From contig CAYFUT010000026.1 in NCBI GenBank assembly GCA_964346395.1, positions 1-32,714 on the forward strand: 32,714 bases of DNA, written 5' to 3'. Every line of letters starts with the position of its first letter. The stretch's first letter is position 1. The position numbers and the translations under genes are program-made. The notes below the pieces were generated by a model, which saw only the letters and a list, made by a program, of their open reading frames with translations, was not told the origin of the DNA and searched no databases. The DNA is from CAYFUT01 sp964346395 (GTDB taxonomy: Bacteria > Bacillota > Halanaerobiia > Halobacteroidales > Halobacteroidaceae). Positions 7,275 to 15,954 of the stretch are shown here, piece by piece.

Positions 7275-8117
7275 ATGGGTAAGATAGCAATAGTAACAGA
7301 TAGTACGGCGGATTTACCGCCGGATAAATTAGATAAATATGATATACATATGGTTTCTTTGCAAGTTGATATCCAAGGAAAAAAATATTGGGATTGGAAA
7401 GAAATTGGCCCGGAAAAATTTTTAACTAAGCTTGATGATTGTCAGGAAATTCCCAGCACTTCGCAGCCGCCGATTGGAAATTTTGTAGACCTTTATCAGG
7501 AATTAGCTGCTGATTATAAAGGAATTGTTTCTATTCATTTTTCTAGTGAAATGAGCGGAACCTTAGAAACTGCTAAGTTAGCAGCTGACATGGTTGAAAA
7601 AACTGAAATTGAGGTGATTGATTCGCGGCTAGTAACAGGTCCGTTAGGGTTGATGGTGGAAGAGGCAGCTCAAGCTGCTCAAGCGGGCAGTACAATGGAG
7701 GAAATAAAAGATTTAGTAGCTCAACTGCGGGATAGAATTGATATTTATTTTACTATGGATGATTTAAATTATTTAGAACGGGGCGGCCGCATTGGAAGAG
7801 CTACTGCTTTTTTGGGCAATTTATTTACGGTTAGACCGATGTTAACTTTAGAAGCAGGAGAGATTACACCTTGTAAAAAGGTACGAGGAGAGAAGAAATT
7901 GTATAAAGAGTTTAACCGCCTAGTAGGACAGTCTTTAACAGGGGAAAAGGGGAACAGGCTAATTATTTTATATGGTAAGTATAGAGATAAAGCAGAAAAA
8001 TTAAAAGAGACTCTAATAAGCGAGTATGAATGGGAAACGGTTGAAATGTGGCAGTTTGGAGCTATAGTGGGGGCTCATATTGGGCCAACTCCCTTTGGAG
8101 CAGTATTTTTAGATTAA
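7275..8117 (+). CDS. DegV family protein, probable fatty-acid-binding FakB
   Basis: 280 residues. The two-domain DegV fold binds a fatty acid and presents its carboxylate to FakA. Visible are the start KIAIVTDSTADLPPD, TSQPPIGNF (about 60-68), SIHFSSEMSGTLETAK (about 88-103), VIDSRLVTGPLG, and LNYLERGGRIGRATAFLGNLFTVRP in the second domain. The Ser/Thr residues contacting the lipid carboxylate in known DegV proteins lie in the TSQP and SSEMSGT segments. GGAGTG precedes the ATG. It takes the place held by sdaAB-sdaAA in Bacillus between yloV and recG. Which fatty acid it binds cannot be read. Confidence 0.9.
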   Translation: MGKIAIVTDSTADLPPDKLDKYDIHMVSLQVDIQGKKYWDWKEIGPEKFLTKLDDCQEIPSTSQPPIGNFVDLYQELAADYKGIVSIHFSSEMSGTLETAKLAADMVEKTEIEVIDSRLVTGPLGLMVEEAAQAAQAGSTMEEIKDLVAQLRDRIDIYFTMDDLNYLERGGRIGRATAFLGNLFTVRPMLTLEAGEITPCKKVRGEKKLYKEFNRLVGQSLTGEKGNRLIILYGKYRDKAEKLKETLISEYEWETVEMWQFGAIVGAHIGPTPFGAVFLD

Positions 8118-8149
8118 TATTGAGGGCTTAGTTAATTGGAGGATAAACT

Positions 8150-10702
8150 ATGAAGAAGGTAGAAAAAGCATTTACTAAGTTAATCAAACCGGTGCCGATA
8201 GAAATAAAAACTAAGGGATTTAATTCTTCGGTAATTGGTGGGTTTGATCAGTATGTTGTTAATTGGGGAAATAAGATTAAGCAGCAAACAACTAATCAGC
8301 AAATAAAAGAACTAGCGGAAGAATTAACCGCTAATTTTTCTGATTATGGGCCGGCTACTCTTGATGAGCGGCGGATGATGCTCAAAGAAGGAATTAGGAT
8401 TATTAATCAGCTGGCTGAAGAGATTAAGGGTCAGCCGGTTTTTAAATTTGATGAAAAAGAATGGAAGCTAATAACAATAGAAGCAGAGGAGTCTAAGAAA
8501 GAAGGGCAAGCAAAGTCTAACTCTCAAGCTAGTATTAAATCTCAAGCCAAGTCTAAAGAGGAGGTTAATACTAGTGCTAGCCCCCAAGAAAATGCTAAAT
8601 TTAAGCCTAGTGCGCCGACTACATCTGTTAGTCAACTTCCGGATTTTTGGCAGAAATCTGTTAGATATGTTAAAGGAGTAGGTGAATATAGAGCAAAACG
8701 GTTTAATCGATTAGAGGTAGAAACTGTGGGGGATTTACTTTATTATTTTCCCCGCGATTATCATGACTGGAGTAGTTTAGAGTCAATAGTTAATCTAAAA
8801 TCGGGAATGGAAGTTACTGTAAAAGGAAAAGTAACGGAGATTAAAGAAATAAACCCTAAACCAAAGTTAAAGATTATTAAGGTGGGCATTACGGATGGAA
8901 CGGGGCTTTTATATGGGGTGTGGTTTAACCAGGAGTTTCGGAAGCAGGAATTTTCTCGCGGCGATCAGGTTTTATTTAGCGGGGAAGTGGAGTATAGCTA
9001 TGGTAATTTGGAAATTAATAATCCTCATTACGAAGAGCTAGCAGGAGAAAATTTACATACTAAGCGGATAGTTCCGGTTTATTCAACTACTAAAGGGTTA
9101 AATCAAAAACGAATCCGAAAAATCATTAATGGTGTATTGACTGAGTACGGGGAGCAGGTACCGGAATTTTTACCTGCTGAAATTTTGCAGAAATATTCTT
9201 TTCCCCAGTTGAGTCAAGCCCTAAGGCAGGTTCATTTTCCTGATTCTAAGCAGAAATTAAAACAGGCGCGGAAAAGATTTGCTTATGAAGAATTATTTAT
9301 TTTACAGGCCGGTTTAGCTCTACGCAAGCAGACAGCTAAACAAAAAACAGCAGGAATTGCTCATACTGCTGATAATCAATTAGTAGCTGAATTTAAATCT
9401 TCACTGCCGTTTAGTTTAACTGGAGCCCAGCAGGCAGCCTGGCAGGAAATAAAGACAGATATGGAAGTAGAAGAGCAGATGAATAGACTGCTGCAGGGTG
9501 ATGTAGGTGCGGGGAAAACGGTGGTAGCTACTCTTTCTTTATTAAAAACGGTAGAATCTGGTTTTCAGGGAGCTTTGATGGCGCCGACGGAGATTTTAGC
9601 TGAGCAGCATTATTTAGGTCTCAAGGAAGATTTAGCTCCGTTAGGTGTGGAAGTGGAGTTATTAGTTGGCAGCTTAACTGATCGAGAAAAAGAGGCCAGT
9701 TTAGAACGAATTGCGGCGGGAGAAGTAGATGTGGTAATTGGAACTCATGCTTTAATTCAAGAAGAAATTAACTTTTCTCAATTAGGGCTGGTAATTACTG
9801 ATGAACAGCACCGATTTGGGGTTGAGCAGCGGGCAGTTTTACAGGATAAAGGAGATAATCCAGATGTGTTAGTGATGACGGCCACTCCTATTCCGCGCAC
9901 GCTGGCGCTGACAGTATATGGAGATCTCGATGTCTCAGTAATTGATGAGCTGCCTCCGGGTCGAAAACCGGTAATTACTGAGTGGAGGACCAAGCAGGCG
10001 CGAAATAAAATTTATACTTTCGTGCGTAAAGAAGTAAAAGCGGGGCGGCAGGCTTACATAGTCTGCCCGTTAGTGGAGGAATCAGATAAGTTAGATGTGG
10101 AATCCGCTGAAGAAATGCATACATATCTGCAGGAAACTATTTTCCAGAATTTAAATTTAGGATTACTACACGGGCAGCTAAAAGCTGATCAAAAAGAAGC
10201 GGTTATGGACCGGTTTAGGAGTGGAGAGCTTGATATTTTAGTTGCTACTACTGTGATTGAAGTAGGAGTTGATGTGGCTAATGCTACCATAATGGTGATT
10301 GAAGATGCCCAGCGGTTTGGGTTAGCGCAGTTACATCAACTTCGCGGGCGGGTCGGCCGCGGGGAGCAGCAGTCTTATTGTATTTTAGTGGCTGATCCCA
10401 ATACTGAAGAAGGACAGGAACGAATGAAAATTATGTCTCAATCAAATGATGGATTTGAAATTGCAGAGGAAGATCTTCATCTGAGGGGGCCAGGAGAGTT
10501 TTTTGGCACTCGACAGCACGGGATGCCGGATCTTAAGGTGGCGGATATTTTACGCGATCAAGACCTTTTAGAACAGGCTCGCGAAGATGCTTTTGCTTTG
10601 GTAGCTGAAGACCCTGATTTCCAACAGCCAAAATATAAATTGCTAAAACAGTTTCTTCAGGAAGCTTTTGATTATGATTTAGAATTAGTTGATATTAGTT
10701 AG
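8150..10702 (+). CDS. recG: ATP-dependent DNA helicase RecG with long N-terminal extension
   Basis: 850 residues, against about 680-690 for most RecG. The extra 170 N-terminal residues hold a helical part (about 1-107) and a Ser/Lys/Gln/Ala-rich linker (about 112-160). The standard protein begins near DFWQKSVRYVKGVG, with the helix-hairpin-helix-like GVGEYRAKRF and the wedge OB domain. Helicase motifs are Walker A GDVGAGKT, the RecG box DEQHRFGVEQR, motif III TATPIPRTL, ATTVIEVGVDV and QLRGRVGRG. RecG remodels stalled forks and branched DNA. GGAGGA precedes the ATG. Extended RecG proteins are known, for example in Thermotoga; the role of this extension is not clear. Confidence 0.95.
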   Translation: MKKVEKAFTKLIKPVPIEIKTKGFNSSVIGGFDQYVVNWGNKIKQQTTNQQIKELAEELTANFSDYGPATLDERRMMLKEGIRIINQLAEEIKGQPVFKFDEKEWKLITIEAEESKKEGQAKSNSQASIKSQAKSKEEVNTSASPQENAKFKPSAPTTSVSQLPDFWQKSVRYVKGVGEYRAKRFNRLEVETVGDLLYYFPRDYHDWSSLESIVNLKSGMEVTVKGKVTEIKEINPKPKLKIIKVGITDGTGLLYGVWFNQEFRKQEFSRGDQVLFSGEVEYSYGNLEINNPHYEELAGENLHTKRIVPVYSTTKGLNQKRIRKIINGVLTEYGEQVPEFLPAEILQKYSFPQLSQALRQVHFPDSKQKLKQARKRFAYEELFILQAGLALRKQTAKQKTAGIAHTADNQLVAEFKSSLPFSLTGAQQAAWQEIKTDMEVEEQMNRLLQGDVGAGKTVVATLSLLKTVESGFQGALMAPTEILAEQHYLGLKEDLAPLGVEVELLVGSLTDREKEASLERIAAGEVDVVIGTHALIQEEINFSQLGLVITDEQHRFGVEQRAVLQDKGDNPDVLVMTATPIPRTLALTVYGDLDVSVIDELPPGRKPVITEWRTKQARNKIYTFVRKEVKAGRQAYIVCPLVEESDKLDVESAEEMHTYLQETIFQNLNLGLLHGQLKADQKEAVMDRFRSGELDILVATTVIEVGVDVANATIMVIEDAQRFGLAQLHQLRGRVGRGEQQSYCILVADPNTEEGQERMKIMSQSNDGFEIAEEDLHLRGPGEFFGTRQHGMPDLKVADILRDQDLLEQAREDAFALVAEDPDFQQPKYKLLKQFLQEAFDYDLELVDIS

Positions 10703-10718
10703 TAATGGGAGGGATAGG

Positions 10719-11273
10719 ATGCGGATTATTGCTGGTCAAGATAAAGGACGAAAGCTTAAGTCTTTAGATCGGAGAGATGTGCGCCCGACTAGTGATCGGA
10801 CTAAAGAAGCCTTATTTAATATTTTAGGTCCTGATGTGGTTAATGTTCGGTTTCTTGATTTATATGCTGGATTTGGCGGCATTGGAATTGAAGCACTTAG
10901 TCGGGGAGCTCAGGAGGCAGTTTTTATAGATCAAGACCGTAGTAATACGGAAGTAATTGAGGAAAATTTAGAGTTGACAGATAATTTGGAAGTAAGCAGA
11001 ATACTAGTTGATGATGTACTAACAGCTCTTTCAAGACTGCGGGGGAAATTTGAGTTAATTTTTATGGATCCGCCGTATCAAAGAGAGGCTTTATATCCGA
11101 AGACCTTAACTAAAATAGCAGAATATAATTTATTACATCCGACAGGAATTGCGATAGTTGAACATCACGAGCAGGCTGATATTGAATGGCCGCCTGAATA
11201 TAATATAATAAAAGAGAGAAACTATGGTAATGCAGCATTAACTTTGTTAAAAGGGGCGTCAGATAATGGCTAA
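10719..11273 (+). CDS. rsmD: 16S rRNA (guanine-N2)-methyltransferase RsmD
   Basis: 184 residues. RsmD methylates G966 (E. coli numbering) of 16S rRNA using S-adenosylmethionine. It begins MRIIAGQDKGRKLKS, a typical RsmD start, followed by VRPTSDRTKEALFNIL, the SAM loop LDLYAGFGGIGIEALSRGA and the catalytic FMDPPY (DPPY) motif. I chose ATG 10719 because GGGAGGG sits just upstream; an in-frame TTG at 10689 lies inside recG and would add residues not seen in the family. The 3' end overlaps coaD by 8 bases, the usual rsmD-coaD arrangement. Confidence 0.94.
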   Translation: MRIIAGQDKGRKLKSLDRRDVRPTSDRTKEALFNILGPDVVNVRFLDLYAGFGGIGIEALSRGAQEAVFIDQDRSNTEVIEENLELTDNLEVSRILVDDVLTALSRLRGKFELIFMDPPYQREALYPKTLTKIAEYNLLHPTGIAIVEHHEQADIEWPPEYNIIKERNYGNAALTLLKGASDNG

Positions 11274-11775
11274 AATAGCGGTTTATCCCGGTAGTTTTGA
11301 TCCGGTTACTACTGGACATGTAGATATTATTCGGCGGGCGAGCAATATTTTTGAGCAGGTGAATGTAGCGGTGTCTCACAATCCTAATAAAGATCCGCTG
11401 TTTACTATGGAAGAGCGGATAGAGATGTTAGAAAAAGCGGTAGAAGATTTCGAGAATGTTGAAATCGAAGGGTTTACAGGGTTATTAACTGATTATGTAG
11501 AAGCTCACCGTGGGGAAGTAATAATTCGGGGTTTAAGAGCAGTTTCGGATTTTGAATATGAATTTCAGATGGCATTAACTAATAAAAAGTTGGCCCCGGA
11601 AATAGAAACTTTATTTATGATGACTAATACGGAATATGCTTATTTAAGCTCCAGTACTGTTAAGGAAGTTGCTAGTTTTAATGGCTGTATTGAAGACTTA
11701 GTACCTGCTCATGTGATCGGCCGACTCATGAAAAAATTAGAGGAAGAAGGTAGGTTAATAACTAAAGAAGATTAA
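11266..11775 (+). CDS. coaD: phosphopantetheine adenylyltransferase
   Basis: 169 residues, normal length. The enzyme joins ATP and 4'-phosphopantetheine in the penultimate step of coenzyme A synthesis. Seen are the nucleotidyltransferase motif YPGSFDPVTTGHVDII with the T/HxGH-type signature, the GLRAVSDFEYEFQMALTN segment and the second ATP motif YLSSSTVKEVASFNG. It overlaps rsmD by 8 bases and closes the recG-rsmD-coaD run. A weak hairpin with a T-run follows at 11778-11803, and a strong terminator at 11918-11956. Confidence 0.95.
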   Translation: MAKIAVYPGSFDPVTTGHVDIIRRASNIFEQVNVAVSHNPNKDPLFTMEERIEMLEKAVEDFENVEIEGFTGLLTDYVEAHRGEVIIRGLRAVSDFEYEFQMALTNKKLAPEIETLFMMTNTEYAYLSSSTVKEVASFNGCIEDLVPAHVIGRLMKKLEEEGRLITKED

Positions 11776-11777
11776 AT

Positions 11778-11803
11778 TATCGGAAACCGATATTAAATTT
11801 TTT
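11778..11803 (+). terminator. weak terminator-like hairpin after coaD
   Basis: TATCGG / CCGATA with a 3-base loop, followed after five bases by six T (11798-11803). The stem is short and the T-run is displaced, so termination here may be partial. Confidence 0.35.
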
Positions 11804-11815
11804 GGGTAACGCAAA

Positions 11816-11989
11816 GTGGAGAATCTTCTCCCGGTAAAGGCTCGCCAGGTGAAGAATTTGTCATCGCAGGAGTTGGAAAAAGCAATTGCCTTTTTTGATA
11901 TTGAAAAGTTATTGCAGAATAATCCCCCTGATAAAATTAGGGGGATTATTTTTTTTGCAAACAATTATAAAATTCTTTTGGGTAACTAA
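11816..11989 (+). pseudogene. possible gene remnant between coaD and the ferritin-like gene
   Basis: An open frame from GTG 11816 without a ribosome binding site. It reads like coding sequence for about 35 residues (VKARQVKNLSSQELEKAIAF within it), then runs through a terminator hairpin and ends. The composition of its first 100 bases is richer in CG than true spacers nearby. The helical stretch faintly recalls the C-terminal helices of DNA polymerase III delta (HolA), which is a guess. It could equally be leader RNA. Direct repeats with TTTTGGGTAAC end both sides of this segment. Confidence 0.25.
11918..11956 (+). terminator. Rho-independent terminator
   Basis: AATAATCCCCCT (11918-11929) pairs with AGGGGGATTATT (11939-11950) over a 9-base loop, followed by eight T. 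It probably ends the recG-rsmD-coaD transcript. Confidence 0.9.
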
Positions 11990-12026
11990 TACTAACAGTA
12001 AAATACAAATTGTGAGGAGGAATAAA

Positions 12027-12497
12027 ATGACAGAGAGAAGAGAAGATAAAATTGATCATCCAGAGCAAGTAAAGGGTTTATTAAATCAAATTTTAAATGG
12101 AGAGGAAATGGCAGTAGAAGCCTATGACCATTATTTAGATCAATTGGAAACTGAATCAACAATAGAATTATTAGAGCAGTTTAAGCAGGATCATGAAGAG
12201 CATATTCAGCAGTTATCGACTCGAATTAAAGAACTAAATGGCGAACCTGATGACGATAGTGCTTTGGGAAAAGTAGTTTCTAAAACAATGATGGAGATTG
12301 GTGATTTATTGGGGACTCCGTCAGAAGGAGAAATAGTGGATAAAATTTACGAAGGAGAAGATAAAGGAATCAATCAAGTAGAAGAACAGTTACAAGAAAA
12401 GTTGGATGCGGAAAGTCAACAGCTAGTGGATCAAATATTGGCAACTGATAAGAAACATTTGGAACAATTAAAAGAAACAGAAAATAGTAATAATTAG
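12027..12497 (+). CDS. ferritin-like four-helix protein
   Basis: 156 residues, soluble and very acidic. Two repeats of a Glu ... Asp/Glu-x-x-His pattern (GEEMAVEAYDHYLDQL then FKQDHEEHIQQL; later GEDKGINQVEEQL then DKKHLEQLKE) fit a four-helix bundle of the ferritin-like superfamily, as in DUF2383-type proteins, with Glu/His ligands for two metals. Metal storage or oxidant protection is the usual role, not proven here. ATG 12027 has GAGGAGG upstream. The open frame extends further upstream, but that part crosses a terminator and is not coding. No partner gene points to a pathway. Confidence 0.75.
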   Translation: MTERREDKIDHPEQVKGLLNQILNGEEMAVEAYDHYLDQLETESTIELLEQFKQDHEEHIQQLSTRIKELNGEPDDDSALGKVVSKTMMEIGDLLGTPSEGEIVDKIYEGEDKGINQVEEQLQEKLDAESQQLVDQILATDKKHLEQLKETENSNN

Positions 12498-12575
12498 AAA
12501 AGGGAATTAATATTATAGTAAATAGGGAAGTATGTACAGTTAGAGAAAAAATAAAATGGAGAAAGGGGGAGTAAA

Positions 12576-12956
12576 TTGGAAGAGGCAGTAACTTTATCAA
12601 CTCAAAAAAAATTAAATCGAAAAAGCTTCTTTAAACTGGAGGTGAAAGAAGATAGTTTAATTCCGGGCAGTTTAGCGGTAAAAGTGTATGATGGAGGAAC
12701 TGTTAAGAAACTAAAAAATAGAGAAATAAAATTTTTTGGAGTGCAGGAAAAGGGTGGACTCCCTACCGGCATAGGAGTCAAACCGGAAAAGAAAGAATAT
12801 GCTGGCAATCACGCGGCTATTTTCTGGTTTAAAATTGAGGAATTGATTGATAATAAACAATTTACAGAAGAAACGGAAGAGGTAATTTTAACGGCTGATA
12901 ATAAAGAAATCGGGAGAGATGTATTAGTCCCTTGGTCAGTTATTCATTTAGGCTAA
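12576..12956 (+). CDS. hypothetical protein, small beta-rich
   Basis: 126 residues starting at TTG 12576 behind AAAGGGGGAG. I do not recognise a family. It has no signal peptide or membrane segment. It alternates charged and hydrophobic residues in strands, with a Gly/Pro loop GGLPTGIGVKPEKKEYAGNH in the middle and a hydrophobic end LVPWSVIHLG. Codon usage matches its neighbours, and an ORF of this length with a good binding site and a following terminator is likely real. It lies 78 bases after the ferritin-like gene and may be cotranscribed with it. Confidence 0.6.
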   Translation: MEEAVTLSTQKKLNRKSFFKLEVKEDSLIPGSLAVKVYDGGTVKKLKNREIKFFGVQEKGGLPTGIGVKPEKKEYAGNHAAIFWFKIEELIDNKQFTEETEEVILTADNKEIGRDVLVPWSVIHLG

Positions 12957-12971
12957 ATACTAGTTTTTAGG

Positions 12972-13010
12972 ACGGGCCAACTTCTCAAAGAAAGTTGGCC
13001 CGTTATTTTT
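12972..13010 (+). terminator. Rho-independent terminator
   Basis: ACGGGCCAACTT (12972-12983) and AAGTTGGCCCGT (12992-13003) form a 12-bp stem with an 8-base loop, followed by TATTTTT. The T-run is on the plus strand only; the converging minus-strand gene ends at its edge. Confidence 0.9.
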
Positions 13011-13395
13011 AGTTGTTTAATTGAAGTCGCCAGTAAATCCATAATACATTAAAAACTATAAAGAAGCCCAAAATGATTAGCAATAATAGATTACTCTGCC
13101 CCTGAAATAAAGATAAACCTAGCCCCCCGATAGCTCCCACAGACCAGATAATTTTCAAGTTGAGCATTGCTTTAAAGGATTCCTGAGTACCATTTCTCCC
13201 TAGTAAAGATTCAATACCAATTCCAAATAGAGCTGCGGCGACTAGTCGAGCAGCGACCGGATCTACTGGCTGCCAGTCAAATAGTCCTAAAAAAGTTTCG
13301 GGGATTAAAAAGAGGGGAACAGCAAATAGAATATCAATCAGAAAGTGGAGAATAAAAAATCTACTTAGCCAGTTTGAAATTTTATTTTGCGCCAT
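13009..13395 (-). CDS. small integral membrane protein, function unknown
   Basis: 128 residues with about four hydrophobic segments: RFFILHFLIDILFAVPLFLI, a less hydrophobic AARLVAAALFGIGIESLLG, IIWSVGAIGGLGLSLF and LLLLIILGFFIVFNVLWIYW. The polar start MAQNKISNWLSR and the tail RLQLNN suggest cytoplasmic ends. The sequence resembles small four-helix membrane proteins of unknown role. I prefer ATG 13395, which leaves GAAGGG 12 bases upstream; the ATG at 13407 directly abuts that site. It lies 78 bases downstream of ylbJ on the same strand and may be transcribed with it. Confidence 0.7.
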   Translation of the reverse strand: MAQNKISNWLSRFFILHFLIDILFAVPLFLIPETFLGLFDWQPVDPVAARLVAAALFGIGIESLLGRNGTQESFKAMLNLKIIWSVGAIGGLGLSLFQGQSNLLLLIILGFFIVFNVLWIYWRLQLNN

Positions 13396-13485
13396 AAAGT
13401 TGCACATCCCTTCTAATAATGAATATAATTACTGATTAATATATTAATTCTGGATAGTTAATCTAATTTCCTTGTACTTAACAGT

Positions 13486-14721
13486 TTACTCTGAATAGTG
13501 AAAATAGGTAACTGAAACTTGCCGAAAAATATAAATCATTACAGAAAGACAAGTTAAAAATCCAAGCACTAAAATTACCCCGACTGCCATATGAGATAAA
13601 TGATAAAAATAGCCTAAAGTAGCCGTTGATTTATCAGCTCCTATTGTGGTTAATTGAGAAGAAATATCCTGTAGAGGATCAAACAAAATAAAAGTGGTTA
13701 TTCCGGCCAATAAAGCATGACCAATTCGGGCAAAAAAGTAAGGTTTAAGCCTGATATCAGTACCTTTGACCATAGCAGCTACTTGAGCATGAACAGATAA
13801 ACCGCTCCAGGCAATAATACCACTAGTAATGATTAGTTTTTGACTGAGGGGAGCTGTTACTTGACTGGCTAAATCAGAGCCGTTCGTAATTTCAAATAGT
13901 CCGCTGATAATTGGTAAAAATAGTGATTGGTCAAAACCGAAGGGTTTTAATAAATACATAAACCCAGAAGCAATTAATTTAGTAATGCCGACTAAATTTA
14001 GTATTTTAGTCAGAACAGAAAAGAAAATTATGTAGCCGCCGATTAGTAATAAAGTATTGACTGACTCAGTAATAGAATCTCCAATTAGCTGTCCTAATGG
14101 TCTTCCATCATCTTTGCGAGCTTGATAGAGTTCATTAAAAGCATGAGCAATAATATTAACATTTCGGGTATTACGTTTTACCCTGTCTCGATTATTAGTT
14201 TTAGGTTGATAAAACCGCATGCTAAAGCCCACTAATAAGCAGGAAATATAGTGAGCTAGAGCAATGGTAATTCCCAGTTCTGGTTTAGAAAACATTCCGA
14301 CAGCTACTGCTCCGACCATAAACAGGGGATCAGCAGTATTGGCAAAGGAAACCAACCGTTCTCCTTCTGCTTGAGTACAGAGCTTATCCCGCCTTAGTTT
14401 ACCGGTTATTTTCGCGCCAATCGGATAACCGGAAGCAATCCCCATTGCAACGGCAAAAGCTCCAACCCCAGGCACTTTGAATAGAGGCTGCATCAATGGT
14501 TCTAAAAGTGCCCCCATGAAGTGGACTACTCCTAGCCCCATCAAAATTTCAGTGATGATAAAGAAGGGCAGCAGCGCGGGGAAAACGATCTCCCACCAGG
14601 TGTGCAGTCCGTTGACTGCGGCTTTAAAGGCCTGTTCGGAAAAGATAATTAGGGAAACGGTGATTAAAACAGCCATTAAAGCTTTGAAGTTTACGGTAGT
14701 TTTATTTAGTTCAGTGCTCAT
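13486..14721 (-). CDS. ylbJ: sporulation integral membrane protein YlbJ
   Basis: 411 residues with many hydrophobic helices. The conserved segments of the YlbJ / nucleoside-recognition family are visible: WWEIVFPALLPFFIITEIL near residue 42, SGYPIGAKITGKLRRD, SFANTADPLFMVGAVAVGMF, and a second half with FEITNGSD and SGLSVHAQVAAM. In Bacillus subtilis, YlbJ is made in the mother cell and is needed for normal spores, and ylbJ lies near coaD, as here. AAGGAGGG precedes the ATG. This gene is the main sign that the organism descends from spore formers. No clear SigE promoter was recognised upstream. Confidence 0.9.
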   Translation of the reverse strand: MSTELNKTTVNFKALMAVLITVSLIIFSEQAFKAAVNGLHTWWEIVFPALLPFFIITEILMGLGVVHFMGALLEPLMQPLFKVPGVGAFAVAMGIASGYPIGAKITGKLRRDKLCTQAEGERLVSFANTADPLFMVGAVAVGMFSKPELGITIALAHYISCLLVGFSMRFYQPKTNNRDRVKRNTRNVNIIAHAFNELYQARKDDGRPLGQLIGDSITESVNTLLLIGGYIIFFSVLTKILNLVGITKLIASGFMYLLKPFGFDQSLFLPIISGLFEITNGSDLASQVTAPLSQKLIITSGIIAWSGLSVHAQVAAMVKGTDIRLKPYFFARIGHALLAGITTFILFDPLQDISSQLTTIGADKSTATLGYFYHLSHMAVGVILVLGFLTCLSVMIYIFRQVSVTYFHYSE

Positions 14722-14958
14722 TCAATCCCTCCTTATTGGATATCTAGTGCTTAATTAAATAATATTTAAATAATGGAAGTAATATGAAAATAACTTATAT
14801 TATATACAGATAATGGCTTAACTATATGATTTAAAAGACATAAAAAAATTGAAAAAAAGAATAAACGAGGATTTTTATTTTTTAGCTCGAAAACTAATAA
14901 TACAAGGATTAAAATTAGGAATAGTAATTAATAATGTTTTAGGAAAGGAGCTAAAATA
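14722..14958. other. AT-rich divergent intergenic region
   Basis: 237 bases between divergent ylbJ and the chemoreceptor remnant. It is very AT-rich and has several TATAAT-like words, including TATATAAT on the minus strand near 14800, but I could not match a -35 box at the right spacing. AGGAAAGGAG before 14959 is a still-recognisable ribosome binding site of the decayed gene. Confidence 0.4.
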
Positions 14959-15947
14959 ATGAGGCTGACGATAAGAAAGAAATTATTAGGTGGATTTGGG
15001 ATTGTACTTATTTTATTAGTGGCAATGGGCGGAAGTGCTTATTTTCTAGTAAATTCGCTGGTAGAAGACCAGGGAGAAGTAACTGATAATCTCAGTCAAA
15101 CTAAGTTTATGGCAGAGCGGGAAATAGACCATTTGGTATGGATGAACAATTTAGCAGATACTATTATTTTAGGTCAGGAATTCACCGGCGGATTGGAGTA
15201 TGACAAATGTAATCTTGGACAGTGGTATTATGACTTTATAGAGTCGGAAGAATATAAAAATCTGCCTCCAGAGGCAAAGAAATTGTAAATAAAATGGAAG
15301 AGCCGCATAAAAAATTCACCAATCAGCTCAAAAAATTTTAAATATAGGCAATGCAGAGGGGTTGACTACTGAAGAAGGACAAAGCCAGGCAATAGAAATA
15401 TATAGCTGATTATGAAGGGTTTTTACAGGAGAGAAAAGAAGAAGTGTCAGCGACGATCGAAGAGGTAAATTCTTCGATTCGGGAAATAGCGGATAGTTCT
15501 GAAGAAGCTGATGACTTGGCGGCGGAAGAAATTGAGGATTTAATTACTACGATTATTGACCAGATTGAACAAGGAAATGAGTTAGTAGCAGAAACAGGAG
15601 ATGCTTTGGATGAAATTATCAACAATAGTCGGCAGGTAGCCCAGGAAGTTTCAGAAATTGCCTCGGCAATGGAAGAACAGTCATCGGCTACTAATCAAAT
15701 GCAGGGAGCAGTTGATGAATTAGATCAGACTACCCAGCAGAATGCTTCTATGGTAGAAGAAATTGCTAGTGCTAGCGAATCTTTAAATGCAGAAGCAAAA
15801 GAAATAGCTGATTTGGTACAGGAATTTGAAGTGCAGAACGGAGAGATTTCAACTAATTCGGAAGATTCTACAGCGGAAACAAACAGTAATTTAGCAGAAG
15901 TAAATGATGAATTCGATATTGACGAGTCAGACTTTGAAAAATTTTAA
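14959..15947 (+). pseudogene. methyl-accepting chemotaxis protein with CZB domain, decayed
   Basis: Pieces of one chemoreceptor in successive frames. Frame one (14959-15288) has a transmembrane helix, then the zinc-binding CZB motif EIDHLVWMNNLA ... KCNLGQWYYDF. After the stop the protein continues in another frame from 15285 (NKMEEPHKKFTNQLKK), then in a third from 15335 (NIGNAEGLTTEEGQ), then from 15402 to 15947 (ADYEGFLQERKEEVSATIEEVNSSIREIA ... ). The last part is an MCP signalling helix with AMEEQSSATNQMQGAVDEL and ASMVEEIASASESL. The second transmembrane helix, HAMP domain and the conserved hairpin tip (the NAAIEAARAGE-type segment) are absent. A working receptor cannot be made; the most 3' open frame still looks intact over 540 bases, so decay is recent or mostly by deletions. 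Confidence 0.85.
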
Positions 15948-15954
15948 TTTTAAT

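Noticed and set aside
10689..10718. TTG start for RsmD inside recG
   Set aside because: ATG 10719 has a proper binding site and gives the typical RsmD N-terminus.
11792..11900. Possible cyclic-di-GMP (GEMM) riboswitch from the words GGGTAACGCAAAG
   Set aside because: The paired regions and the second conserved segment of the class could not be found; only a short word agrees.
11886..12026. Long N-terminal part of the ferritin-like frame
   Set aside because: It spans a strong terminator (11918-11956) and has no binding site; ATG 12027 has GAGGAGG.
14477..14758. Plus-strand frame opposite ylbJ
   Set aside because: Antisense of a membrane protein gene, no binding site.
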